Below, piece after piece: positions 11,567-23,240 of a stretch of 64,000 nt of DNA (within the stretch, counting starts at the first letter, position 1; each line of letters opens with the position of its first letter). A program made the position numbers and the translations under genes. This DNA is from Cryptomeria japonica. Taxonomy: Eukaryota > Streptophyta > Pinopsida > Cupressales > Cupressaceae. The notes under the pieces were generated by a model that saw only the letters and a program-made list of their open reading frames with translations, ran no database searches and was not told the DNA's origin. The stretch is taken from NCBI RefSeq assembly GCF_030272615.1, contig NC_081415.1, positions 261,144,425 through 261,208,424 of the forward strand, written 5' to 3'.

Positions 11567-13555
11567 GGTGTGAAAATGTCAATAGAGCCCAACTTGAACA
11601 ATATTTCTTGAAACTTGAGAGCTGGAAGACCTTTTGTAAATATATCCGCCAATTGCTGAGTTGTACGGACAAAGGTTGTGCGGATGACATTGGCTTGCAC
11701 ATTCTCTCTAACAAAATGGCAGTCGACTTCAATACGTTTAGTTCGCTCATGAAACACTGGATTTGAAGCGATATGCATAGCAGCCTGATTATCACAGAAT
11801 AATTGAGTTGGTAGAGATGAACCATAACCAAGGTCCTGCAACAGAGCTCGAAGCCATATAATTTCACTGGTAGTTGATGCCATTGCTCTATATTCTGCTT
11901 CAGCACTTGAACGAGCAACAACACTCTGTTTTTTACTTTTCCATGTGACCAAGTTACCTCCAACAAAAGTACAATATCTAGTTGTAAACCTTCGATCAAT
12001 GGGAGATCCTGCCCAATCAGCATCAGTATAGGCAGTAATAGAATTATGACCAGTCTTACGCATCCATATACCTCTGCCTGGTGACCCTTTTAGATACTGT
12101 AAAATTCTGGTAACGGCATGCATATGTTGAGCCTTGGGAGCATGCATGAAACGACTTACCAAACTAACTGCATAAGAAAGGTCAGGTCGAGTAATGGTCA
12201 AATAGATTAACCTACCGACCAACCTCTGAAACTGACCAATATCAGACAACAATGCACTAGTATCATCCAGTTTTCCTCCGCTATCCGTTGGCGTATCTGA
12301 TGGTTTGATTCCAAATTTACCTATTTCTTGTAACAAATCCAACACATACTTTCGTTGATTAAGAAAGATGCCGCTTTTTGAGTAGGCAATTTCTAATCCT
12401 AGAAAGTACTTCAAAGTTCCCAAATCTTTAATGGCAAATCTATTGTGTAGCAGAATCTTTAGCTTAGAAATTGCATTTTGATCATCACCAGTAATGACTA
12501 TATCATCAACATAAATCAAAACAACAACAATACCAGAGTTACCTCTTTTAACAAACAGAGAAGGATCTGCATTACTCCGTTTCAGCCCATTCATCATAAG
12601 GACAGAACTAAGCTTAGCATACCAGGCCCGTGGAGATTGTTTAAGCCCGTAGATTGCCTTTTTTAACTTACACACTAAACCAAACTTGGCCTCTTGCGGA
12701 TGCCCAGGTGGGATGCTCATGTAAACTTCTTCTTTAAGATCACCATGCAAGAATGCATTTTTGACATCCATTTGAAACAATTTCCAGTCTTGATTTACTG
12801 CAAGAGAAATGAGGACCCAGAATGTGTTCATCTTTGCAACAGGCGCAAAAGTTTCCTGGTAATCTACTCCATATGCTTGTGTGAATCCTCTAGCAACAAG
12901 TCTGGCCTTATGTCGTTCTAAGGAACCATCACTGTTGTATTTATTTTTGTACACCCAACGACATCCGACAGTTTTCCTTCCTGGAGGCAGCTTAACAATC
13001 TCCCATGTTTTATTTTCATCTAGAGCTTGTAGCTCGTCTTGCATGGACTTCCTCCAAACTGCAATGGAGTTAGCTTCTCGAAAAGTCTTAGGTTCTTGAG
13101 TATGAGCAACAGTACTCAAGAAAGCTAGGTGAGACTGAGAAATATTATTATAAGACAGGCGTTCCTGCATAGGATAAGATGCAGCATGATAAGTGAAGAA
13201 ATCTTTCATTCTCTCTGGAGGGCGAGTTTCTCTACTCGATCGTCGAGTAGCTTGAGGTGATGTGGGGATTGGGGTTGCTTCAATAACTTCTGCATCTTGA
13301 TCAGTAGCAACATCCTCATTGGTAACTGTAGGAAGCGAGACCGGGTCAGACAAAGACTCCCCTTGTGACCGACTCCCAGATCCAACACAAGCTTGAAAAA
13401 AAGATTGATACTCCACAAAATGTACATCACGTGAAACAACAATTTTACGAGTGACTGGATCATAACATATGTACCCTTTCTTAGTGGAAGAATACCCAAA
13501 AAATACACACCGAGTAGAGCGAGCTTCTAACTTATCTCTGTGTATTGCTTGCTGG

Positions 13556-13621
13556 TGCACATAACAGACACATCCAAATACAGACACATGCACATAACAG
13601 ACACATCCAAATACCCTCAAG
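13556..13621 (-). repeat. 33-bp in-frame tandem duplication in copia 1 integrase
   Basis: The phrase TGCACATAACAGACACATCC occurs at 13556 and again at 13589. It duplicates eleven residues (VFGCVCYVH..) without disturbing the frame. Confidence 0.9.
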
Positions 13622-14061
13622 TGTGAGATGTTAGGTGTCCGATTTTTTAGTATCTCCAATGGTGACTTGAACTCAATAACTCGGCTGGGAAGTCGGTTGA
13701 TCAAATATGCAGCGGTCAATACACCATGAGACCAATATTGTTTTGGAACCTTCGTTTGAAACATAAGGGCCCGTGCGGTTTCCAAGATGTGTCGATTCTT
13801 TCTTTCGGCTACCCCATTTTGTTGTGGAGTTCCGACACAACTTGTTTGATGAATAATGCCTTGGCTTCGAAGATATTCTGAAAAAGATCCTTTAGCATAT
13901 TTGGTACCATTATCAGACCTAAAAGTTTTGATTTTAGCACCAAACTGATTAAACACCATAGTATGAAAATCTTTGAAGACAGAAGTCACTTCAGTTTTTG
14001 ATTTTTACAAGTATAACCAGGTAGCACGAGAAAAATCATCAATGAACAACACAAAATATTT

Positions 14062-14099
14062 ATATCCATCATAAGAATCAATATCCATCATAAGAATCA
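14062..14099 (-). repeat. 19-bp tandem duplication that frameshifts copia 1
   Basis: ATATCCATCATAAGAATCA occurs at 14062-14080 and 14081-14099. Nineteen is not a multiple of three, so the Gag-protease frame ends in a TGA at 14078-14080 while the integrase-RT frame continues one frame away. Confidence 0.95.
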
Positions 14100-15898
14100 G
14101 TAGGCGCAGGTCCCCATAAGTCGGAGTGAACTAATTCAAACAACTCAGTAGACATAGAAGATGAATTAAGAAAAGGTAAACGCATTTGTTTAGAAAACTG
14201 ACAAACGTCACAAACATCAAAATCAACAGAAGTAGAGGGACAAAGTCTTGACAAGATACGGTTGGATGGATGTCCAAGCCGTTTATGTAAAGTGTGACTT
14301 TCAATTACACCACTGGCATGACACGCCTTATTGAGGGAGTTCAGAAAATAAAGTTCATGTGAGTATGTTCCTTTACTAATCGTCTTCTTCGACTTTCGAT
14401 CCTGAGAGATGACAGATTTTGGAGAAAAAATGACATCACAATTTAAAGAATTAGTAATTTTTCCAACAGACATAAGTTGAACAGGAAAGGATGGAACAAC
14501 CAGAGCATCAGATGAAGCACTATGAGAAAATAAACTAATTTTACCACTTCTTAAGGCAGGAACAGTAGTTCCATTTGCAACAGAAATGTCATGCTTATCA
14601 GTTTTCAGAATAAAATTGATTACCGAAGAAGGACTATTGGCCATATGATCAGTAGCTCCGGAATCAATAATCGAGGAATTAATTTTGGAATGGGAAGTAA
14701 GATAAGCATGAAGTTTACCTGACACATGAGTGGAAGTGGACGGACTATTGCCAGAAGAGATAGTCTTACTGAGTTGTTGAAGAAGATGACCCAACTGATT
14801 GATTGAAAAAGGTGTATCGGCTACAACAGCATGATCCTTCCGACCCTTATATTCAGATTTGAGATGTGGATGTAATTCCCAGCAACGATCCTTGGTATGC
14901 CCAATTTTCTTGTAGCGAGAAACATTCATGTTTTTGTTGAAAAAATGAGGCTTTCTTTTATCATCCTTTTCAGCCAAAAGGACATTAGATTCAATCTTCT
15001 CAGTTGAAGTTTTGGATTCTGAGCTCATAGTCTTTCTTCGAGTTTCCTCTCGCTGAATAGTATCGCAAACACCAACAAGGGTGGGTAATGTGGCATCCAT
15101 CAGAAGGTTGCTCCTTATGTATTCATACTCAGGCTTCAGGCTACTAAGTAGTGAGAAAATTTTATCCTCCTCAGCTCGTTTCAAAAGAGTTTTGGCATCA
15201 GTGGTATGTGGACGATACAGGTTCAATTCGTCCCACAATTTTTTTAGCTTCCCAAGGTGTTCACTAAAGGTTTTTTCACCTTGTTGGGCTGCAGCAATTT
15301 CAAGAGTGAGTTCAAAAATACGGGCAGCATTATTTTGGTTCCCATATAATTCAGCGATTGAATCCCACAGTTCTTTTGCCGAATTAGAAAAAGTGAAAAT
15401 TTCGGCAATATGAGTTTCCATCGAATTGAGTAACCATGATCGAACAAGCTGATCATTGGATATCCAATCGTCATATCCCGATTCAGTATTTTGAGGACAC
15501 TTTTTATCACCATTAACGAAACCAAATTTTTTCTTGCCACCAAGCGACAAAGTAACAGCTCTAGACCATGCTACATAATTAATACCATTTATCGGAACTG
15601 ATGAAAGTCTCCAACTAGGATTCGAATCGAACTCGGCCATGAAAAGAGCAGACAAAAAAGAAATCGCAAAAGGCACTTACAATGAAAGTCTCCGCAGCAG
15701 ATTCAAAACACACCAGATTTCTGATGCAGAGGATAAAAGAACTCCGCATGAACCAGTAGAAAGAGCAGGCGCAGTATTGAACAGGGCAGATCATGGGGCA
15801 AGGCCAGTGATCTCACGGCAAGAAAGCAAACAAACCCTGTATCATAGGATTCTCAAAAAAGAACAAATACGCAAGCGGAATAAAAGAACAGATCAGAT

Positions 15899-15912
15899 CT
15901 GCTCTGATACCA
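15899..15912 (-). other. Copia 1 primer-binding site (tRNA-iMet)
   Basis: Minus strand TGGTATCAGAGCAG begins directly after the 5' LTR end ...TTTCTTCA. It is the standard initiator-Met complement used by plant copia elements. Confidence 0.95.
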
Positions 15913-16211
15913 TGAAGAAACCAGTCACATAGCACACAGATATAAACCAGTCACATAACACACAGATGTATGTGGTTCGGCCGTAGCCTACATCCACTGG
16001 AGAAGGGAGAGAGGGTGTTATTATTCATGGTAGTCCGAATGGAGATTACAACAGCTCTATATATAGAGATACATCAGCCTTAATTAGTGACAGCAAAAAG
16101 AAGACACAGATTAAGGCGAATCCCACAAATTATGCACTCTCCATAAATAGCTCAAGTAACCAGCAATTCACAGATAGAAACAAATCCCCCGTAAATCTCT
16201 CTTCTCCAACA
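15913..16211 (-). repeat. Copia 1 5' LTR (299 bp)
   Basis: Matches the 3' LTR except for three substitutions and a 26-bp local duplication near its U5 end (ACCAGTCACATA phrase doubled, 15920-15955). The TATA-like palindrome lies at about 16057-16068. Confidence 0.95.
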
Positions 16212-16212
16212 T

Positions 16213-16410
16213 AGATCAAGAAGAAAAATGGAATTAGTAATTACTGCCGGGTGGATTTGATGGCTGTAAGCATTTTCAAGAGAAAGCATTTTCATAGGTT
16301 CGAAATTATTGAAACTATCATTATTGAATTTAATAACAGTAGAAACTCAGTCTATAAATCAAACAGTCGGCATTCTATCATCCATAGGGATACTACTTAA
16401 TCTGGTATTA
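16213..16410. repeat. Host direct repeat, right copy (partner 11032-11274)
   Basis: Same phrase order as the left copy (AGATCAAGAAGAAAAAT..ATTAGTAATTACTGC..TCATCCATAGGGATACTACTTAA) with scattered substitutions and one internal deletion. Confidence 0.8.
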
Positions 16411-19400
16411 CAATTTTGTCCACTGAATTCCTCACATACAGGTGCTATCGAGGAAACCCAGCTACCTCAGCTATTCTGAATAATACCAAAAATCAAGAAA
16501 ATAGGGAACAAGAATCTCAACCAAAACCAAAACAATCCTGTTAATAAAAGGGGAAGAATATGATCATAATGCATCCATCAAATAGGGATAGAAAGGTTGC
16601 CAAGCCCCTACAAAATTGTGTCAGTAAGAGCCAAAATACTTGCCACACAAAACCTAGCGTCATCATGGCAGAAACAGAACTAGAACAAATCAGACAGACA
16701 CAAACAAGGAAGACTGAGGACCAAATGGAGACCGAGGGAGATACAACTTGGACTGAATAAGAAACAGAGCCTACACATAAAGTAGACGAGCGAGAATTCA
16801 AAATATCCAATTAAAGAAATGGACGACAAAGAAGCACAAGGAAAACAAGTACTCGATAAAATGCACCGTGCAAATCACTGACACCTGTGACAAAACATGC
16901 GGACAATTGGCAGAATTGATTGAGGTTAACACTAATTCAACTTGGCTTAGTCACTAGACGAAACAATGGCTTCCTGCCACTCTGGTTGCCATTGGAAAAC
17001 ATAGCAACTGTAAACATGGCAACTACACAGTCAGAATACGAGACATTAGTATGCATTTGAGTTCTAGGTTCTGCGATCCCTTCAACCCTTCCATTAAGGC
17101 GCCCATCGAATTTATTTTTCAATTTCTCAAACGAAAACCATCTTAGCGGGAATTTTAGAAGTAAAATTTCACCTAAATTAGTTAACGACATCGAATCTGG
17201 TAATATATTATAATTACTGCTCTCAGAAGCACAAAAATTTGCATCTCAATGGTGTTATTCTTAAAGATAACTGAAGCCTTAACAAGCGTTTTTTAGTTTC
17301 TGAACTCTTTTCTCTAAAAGCAAACGAACAAGCAAACCACCTAAAACATATAAATTCTTCCAAATGAAAGAAAAAGAGAGAGCAGAGTATAAGATGTAAT
17401 AACTATTTTCTGGCCACATCTCCAATCAGCCACTCCAGCATGTAGAGTTCTTGCTGCTGAATACTACATGCCCATCAAAAAATGACGACCCACAGAAAAA
17501 AAGAAGATACGTGAAATACCAAAATTCAGGAAAGCAAAATTCAGAACCAAAATTCAGGAAAGCAAAATTCAAAAATAGGCATGGCCACGCCAAAAACATA
17601 CAATGGGTGACAAATCAAACCAAAAAGAAAACAGAACAAGAAATCTATCCCGCTTCTCAAGTAAACTGTTCATTTATAAGAAGTGAAATCCTGCTTTTTC
17701 AACGGACACTTTTTTTAACGGCCATTGCCCTGTTAGGGCACGTTCTGAATTTAATCTGGACACGCTCCTTTTAGTGCCGTTAGGGCACGTTCTGAATTGA
17801 ATCTAAGCACGCTCCTCTGAACGTTTGGAAAAGTGTTCAAATTGTTCTGAGTTCAAATTCAGGTGCACGAAAATATTAATCTCTCTAGATTAACATCTTC
17901 TGAAGGGGTTATTGGGCAATCTCTTCACGAGTGGCTATTTTTAGAACAAGAAAATTTGTATATTAACCTTCCCAATATATCCACATCAAAATGAATTTTT
18001 TAAAATTGTAATTTGTTTTAAATATTGGTTTTTATTTGTTAAATTGTTATTTTGGTAGTATAGATAAAGTTAATTCATATTTTTGAAGTCTCTAAAATAT
18101 CATTAATCAATTTGGGGGAGATTTAAATAGCACATTCTGACTATTGACTATATAAGTCGTCATTGTATGTGGACCTTGCTTTTTTTTTTATCAATAAAGG
18201 CAAAGCCGAATTTATATATTAATTGTTGAAAAAGATTACAGCATAAGCCCAGAGTGCCTGAAACAGACATTTTGAAACCAATCACTGAATATGCACATAG
18301 AGGGAAATAACTCTATTGCCCACAAAATTTTGAGCTCGGTAAGAATATAAGTTTATCTTAAAAAACATTAAACCCTACAATGCTTCTTCATCAATTTAAA
18401 AAACCTCCAGATTTAAGATCTACGATAATCAAAAACTTATCAAAGTATGTGAGAGTTTGACTTTAACAGAAATTTTCTTAACTCAACTTTTTTACTAATT
18501 TTCTTAACTCAAACCTTTTCTAGTTCTCATTCTTGTAGCATTCCAATATTGCAGTTTGCATTTGTTGTTCTCACAACATTTCATCATTGTAGTTTGCATT
18601 TGTTGTTTCCATTCTTGTAGAAGTTTTTGCTTGTTGTTTCCATTATTTTGAAGGATTCCATCGTTTGTAGACTAAAAGATATGTTTGAGGTTTACCAAAT
18701 ACAAATGGATTGGTTGCTATTAGCTGGTTCATTTTGAATTCTTGATGCCTATCTTGTAGATTTGTGAAGTGCCACTTGTAGTCTACATCGCCAAACCATT
18801 TTAGTCTTTAATTTTAATCTTGAACGTTCCTTTCCTTACATAAATTGTGGTGAGTGTAGGTCTCTCATATTAAGAAACCTCATTGTCAATGTGGAGAGAT
18901 TCATCGACAAACTTGTAAACAATAAAAATGGTATTTCTTTTATTCTATTTGTATAAATTAAGTAGAGCATTTTTTGTTAAAATATTTATATCTTAAAATC
19001 AGTATTGTTTATCTTTCATTAAGATAAGTGAGGGAATAATCGACATTTAATTGCACTTTCAACATCGTTAGGGCATGCTCCTCTAAGTTTGGTAAACACG
19101 TGTAAATTGTTCAAAGATTTGGATTGAATTTGCACCTTTGAAAATGTGCACAAATCAACCCTAGAATACTTAGCATCGAGACGTTTAACTTGTTAGTTGT
19201 CTAAATTTAGTATTAACTAAATTTTCTAAATTTTTGTTGTCTAAATTTAGTATTAACTAAATTTTCTAAATTTTTGTTGTCTAAATTTAGTATTAACTAA
19301 ATTTTCTAAATTTTTGTTGTCTAAATTTATTGTTAATTAATTTTTTTCTTGCTAATATCAATTTAAAAATGTTATTTTAATGTTTTGATGGTTTAATCTA

Positions 19401-20049
19401 ATTATAAATTCACTCATTACGAGTTTTTTAAATTTTTAATTGATAATTTGTCAATATCTCGTTAGCAATCATTTTATTCTTTTTCATTCTCACTTAATAA
19501 AAAATTTCTTTGTCCTTATCATGATTTTATTATCATGGTTTTAGTTGCTTGTTCTAATAAAGGTTTATTCTAAAATTAAAATTTGCAAGTTTCAATAAAT
19601 ATTGAACAACTATGTAATGCATATATTAGAAAGGCAACTTTGGTAATGAAGATTTGTGAGACCTTATTAGGAGTAATGGATATGATGAATGCAATCCAAC
19701 ATATAGAATAATTCATATAGCCATGACTTAAAAACATGCAAGAAAATTTTATACAATCATATCAAACGTTGCTCATTTAATTTTGTTTATTATAGATTAA
19801 GGTCAGCAACTTTACATTGATTAAAAACCAAGTACTTGATTGAAAAATGGATAATCCAAAATTGAGTATTCTATTCAATTATTAACATCCCAAAGCCAAG
19901 CATATTACTAATTGTATATATACTTACAATGTTGTGACTACTTTAATCTTGAATTTTTGATTTGGTAGTAAATACCAAGTGTCACTAAATGAATAATTTA
20001 ATAATTTAAAATAAATTTAGTTCTAACAAAGGAAAATAATTAAAGAAAG
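16411..20049. other. Gene-free stretch with several short tandem repeats
   Basis: No gene is supported; open frames of 107 codons or fewer have low-complexity translations. A 28-bp repeat (CCAAAATTCAGGAAAGCAAA) is doubled at about 17519-17575. A phrase around GTTAGGGCACGTTCTGAAT is doubled at 17732-17820 and has a diverged relative near 19064. At 18180-18300 a T-run followed by TCAATAAAGGCAAAG resembles the 3' end of an inverted LINE, but no ORF2 remnant follows, so I do not call it. Confidence 0.5.
19191..19335. repeat. 40-bp tandem repeat, about 3.4 copies
   Basis: CTAAATTTAGTATTAACTAA starts at 19201, 19241 and 19281 at an exact 40-bp period. The fourth copy (19321) decays after ten bases. 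The unit contains the self-complementary CTAAATTTAG. The three units look identical, so the expansion is recent. Confidence 0.95.
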
Positions 20050-20381
20050 ACATCGAGTTGTGCATATGGAGGGCGTCCAAAGGAGTTTGATTGCTTGCTA
20101 GGGGAAACCATAGCAATGATCCCTCTCTGCGTTTTTTTTGCGTTCAAGGTGGGGGTGTTTCTGTGCAGGGGGCTTTGGGGGTGCATGGGGCAGTGGGTGC
20201 CTCTAGTGCCTCTTTCTTGCTGGCCTAGGAGGGTTATTCGATACTTTTTCCTGCTTTCAGCCTATGTGTTGATCTTCTTTTTGTGGCGTGGTCTGTGGTT
20301 GGCTTGGGGTGGTTGCCTTAGTTTTTCAGTGTCTTTGTGCTCTTTGCCTGCCAGTGGTTGCCTACCTTTTGGTTTCGTAGC

Positions 20382-21910
20382 ATGGCGGCTTCATGCGATC
20401 CACAAATTTTGGGGATTATTGAATCTCAAGTTGTGTCTGATTCCTCTCCAGGAGTGCATGCAAGCGGCTCTAGGTTGCATGCATGTGAAGTTGGTGTGCA
20501 TGCTAGTGGAGTTGAGAATCAATGCAAATCCTCGTTGGTTGATTCATCTAAGAGTGCAGCTAAAACTAAGAAAGTGAATGGGTGTTTGGAGAGGAGTGTG
20601 GATCATCCAGTTTTGGTGATTCAACTTGAATCAATTTTGGAGGAGGTGGAGTATTGGCACAAGCATGCTCTCATCTGCAAATTTATGGGGCTTCACCTTT
20701 CTCTGTCAGTTTTGGAGTCTTCGACACGAAGGGTTTGGAACTCAAAAGGTGATATGGAGATCTTGGTTGCTATCAAAAATTATTTTATAGTAGTCTTCTC
20801 ATTCATGGATGATCAAAATAAGGCTTTCAAGGGGGGTGCATATTTCTTTAATTAGGTCAGGCTTTTTATCAAACCCTGGCATGAGGGTTTTGACTCAGCT
20901 GAGGCAATCCCTTCTAGTGTCCCTGTTTGGGTTCAGCTTCCTTGACTTTCGCTAGAGTTTTGGAAGGGTGACATTCTTCACTCTATTGGGCTTCTGTTGG
21001 GAAAACTAGTTGGTTCTTCTTCTCAGACTCAAGATCGCAAGGTAGTTTCTTATGCACACATTTGTGTTGAAATTGATCTAAATAATCCTTTGCTCAATTC
21101 AGTTGAAATATATATGGGATCTTCTTCTTGGATCCAGCAATTAGATTATGAAACCCTACCCTTTAGATGTAGGGTTTGTCATGAGTATGGACATTTACAA
21201 AGGAAATATCCTCGTTAGAATCAATCATCGATAACCCCCAATGTTCCTCGCAAACCTAACCCAAATATGGATAAGGAAAACACCCTTAGGATAGATGATC
21301 TTGTGGATAGAGATGACTTTGTGCTTGTTAAGGCTCGTAATAGAGGAAGAGGCCAAAAGTGGACTTTGCAGGATAGACAAAGTGATGATAATTTTAATCG
21401 ATTTTAGCTTTTGGATAATCTGCTTCAAGAGGAAGGGGTGTGTATGGATTTAACTCAGGGTGCCTGAGTAGATGACATTGATGTTGTAGGCACTAAGATG
21501 CATGAGGAACCAATTGGGTCTCATGTATATCAATTGCATGGGATTACTGAGGTTGGGGGGGCGATAATCAAGGTATATCATTAAATATTCAGTAGGATGG
21601 GTTAATGGAAACTGATGTGCATACTCAGATTCCAGTTGCTCATGAAGAAGGGGAGAGGTTGAGATAGAAGGATGGGGATGTCTTGGGTGCTTAGGGATCT
21701 TCTCCACGCATGGAAAAGGTGGATTCTGGGAAAAATGATAAGGCCTCTCAAGCCTTGGGATTGTAGAAAAAATATTTAAAAAAAGGGCTGCCAGAGAAAC
21801 CCCTCAGGATTGGTTGTAAGACTGATTGGGAGAAGGTTAAGCTAATTGGGGATACTCTAGTAGAATCTGGGTCAATGAAAACCATTGAATCTCACTTCTC
21901 CCAACCTTTG
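20382..21910 (+). pseudogene. LINE 2 ORF1: DUF4283-like and zinc-knuckle nucleic-acid binding protein, decayed
   Basis: The ATG at 20382 (MAASCDPQ) opens the frame. A DUF4283-like region follows (about residues 70-200: ..VFSFMDDQNKAFKGG.., then VRLFIKPWHEGFD after a stop). A zinc knuckle FRCRVCHEYGHLQRKY follows, with the last Cys replaced by Tyr. In-frame stops lie at 20853, 20943 and 21216, with more further on. In plant L1 elements ORF1 coats the element RNA. The C-terminal part (21219-21910) is badly eroded. Confidence 0.8.
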
Positions 21911-21912
21911 AA

Positions 21913-22939
21913 ATGATTGTTCTATCTTGGAATGTTATAGGTATGAACAACATTCCTAGACAAAGGGTTGTTCGAGGTTTGATTAGCACAAATTATCTGG
22001 ATCTGGTCTTCATCCAAGAAACAAAGTTGTTTGTGGATGGTATGCTTGACAAGGCTTCTAGTATTTGGCCTTGTGCGTTTTGTTAATGTGTTGGAGCTTT
22101 GGGTGATTCAGGTGGTTTGGCTTGCTTGTGGGACCCAAGGAAGCTTAACCCTCTTTGGTGGATGTCTAGCTGATCTTCTATTTCCCTAGCTGCTTCTAGT
22201 TTGGAGACGACCGAGCTTTGTCTTTTCTCTAATGTCTATGCACCTTCTGACATTCTTGGAAAGTCTAATATATGGGAGCACATTATATATGATTGGTTGA
22301 TATCACCTTGTCTTCCTTGGATTTTGGTAGGAGACTTCAATGCTGTTTGTGGCTTGGAGGAAAAAAGAGGGGGTGTACCTAGGTTGGATCCTTTTTCCCA
22401 TCTTCTTAGTCAGAATATTGAGTTTTTGAACGTGATTGATGTGAAGCCAAGCTATGGTACATTTACCTGGGACAATAGGAGGTGTGGTGAAGATGCAATC
22501 TTAGAGAGGCTCAATGATAGATTTCTAGTGTCTTGTTTTTTGATTAGCGACAAATGGGCTATTAGCTCATAAATCTTAGACTGGAGGGGTTTAGACCATT
22601 GGACGATCATGCTTTTTTTGGTCTCCTTTACTTCTCCTCACAACCCTTCCTTCAAGTTTCCATTGATGTGGCTAAGGGTTTATTCTCTTTATGATCTAAT
22701 GTCTATCTGGTGGTACCAGGGCAGACCAACACATGGTAGAGCCATGTACTCTTTTGCCAAAAGATTACAGTTTGTGAAATATAAGATTAAGAGATGGAAT
22801 AAGAAGGGGTTTGGTAACCTTTAGGCTAATAGATGGGTAGATCAGGACCGTCTTAATGATATTACTCGCTTGATTTGGGACCAAGGCATGACTATGGAGT
22901 TGAGTACTGTGGAGTCCTTAGCCATTAGGGAATTAGAGG
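21913..22939 (+). pseudogene. LINE 2 ORF2 N-terminus: apurinic-type endonuclease, truncated
   Basis: The ATG at 21913 begins MIVLSWNV; the metal-binding Glu lies in FIQETK. Further motifs are NVYAPSD and LVGDFNAV. The connector RW.KKGFGNL marks the approach to the RT domain. One frame runs through, with stops near 22083, 22570 and 22822. The endonuclease of this family nicks target DNA to prime reverse transcription. The frame is cut at 22939 by gypsy A1, so the RT is absent. Confidence 0.85.
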
Positions 22940-23155
22940 TGTTCAACCCAATAATAAGAATAATAACTCTAGTTTAAGTCTCAACCCGAAGTTTGGACAT
23001 TCATTTGGTAAAGTCACTATTTTCATAGCTAGTGTTCATTTGATTGTCAACCCAGGGACATAATACTTGAAATGGGTCTGCACTATATATGCACTAAGTT
23101 CCTGTGACAACTATTCTGCATTATTGTAGCAACTAACATTATGTGGAAAAGATAA
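22940..23155 (-). repeat. Gypsy A1 3' LTR remnant
   Basis: About 215 bp match the left end of the 5' LTR of the same element (31405 onward; shared phrases GTCTCAACCCGAAGTTTGG, TCAACCCAGGGAC and CACTATATATGCACTAAGTTC). The remaining ~1 kb of LTR and the first part of the adjoining internal region are deleted, compared with gypsy A2. Confidence 0.85.
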
Positions 23156-23240
23156 TTAATTCTTCTGGTAAGTTATTCTAGAGCCTAGTTAACCCATCTA
23201 TTGCAGCTGCACTGTCAGTCTGAACTAAATGCTCATATGC

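Larger units (their letters stand above)
11560..15640 (-). pseudogene. Copia 1 Gag-Pol polyprotein, one frameshift and one stop
   Basis: The likely start is the ATG at 15640 (MAEFDSN); an ATG-type start 12 codons upstream is possible. Order: Gag with a UBN2-like domain (first ~230 residues); a zinc knuckle that keeps GHTKDRC but lacks both leading Cys; protease IIDSGATDHM; a GAG-pre-integrase/HHCC region (HKRLGHPS..CDVCQ); integrase core SDNG..GVAERKNR; RT with QMDVKNAFLHG and YVDD; RNase H with TDADWAG and SSAEAEYRA; C-terminus near 11560. A 19-bp tandem duplication (14062-14099) shifts the frame within the early integrase core, and a TAA at 14005-14007 follows it. An in-frame 33-bp duplication (13556-13621) repeats CVCYVH. 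Otherwise the frame is open over about 4 kb. The protein would package, copy and integrate the element RNA; this copy could not make full-length Pol. Confidence 0.95.
11280..16211 (-). mobile_element. Copia 1: near-complete Ty1/copia LTR retrotransposon
   Basis: The element is 4932 bp on the minus strand. The LTRs start TGTTGGAGAAG and end CTTCA in transcription order. It is flanked by the 5-bp target-site duplication TAGAT (11275-11279 and 16212-16216). A tRNA-iMet primer site and a polypurine tract sit exactly beside the LTRs. The two LTRs differ by three substitutions and one 26-bp insertion by eye, so insertion was recent relative to everything else here. A single Gag-Pol reading frame is interrupted by one 19-bp duplication (frameshift) and one stop. 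The order protease-integrase-RT-RNase H is that of Ty1/copia. Confidence 0.96.
20050..22939 (+). mobile_element. LINE 2: 5' part of a plant L1-type element, cut by gypsy A1
   Basis: A GC-richer leader (about 20050-20381) precedes ORF1 (DUF4283-like plus CCHC) and ORF2 (AP-endonuclease) on the + strand. The element stops inside ORF2 at 22939, where the LTR end of gypsy A1 begins. The missing RT part is not found elsewhere in the window in matching position. Confidence 0.85.

Noticed and set aside
18180-18300. 3' end of an inverted LINE (T-run, TCAATAAAGGC)
   Set aside because: No ORF2 or RNase H remnant follows in the expected direction, so the evidence is only compositional.
20095-20577. 160-codon open frame with hydrophobic, membrane-like segments
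   Set aside because: It overlaps the LINE 2 leader and ORF1 start in another frame; the GC/T-rich leader explains the Leu/Phe/Trp content.
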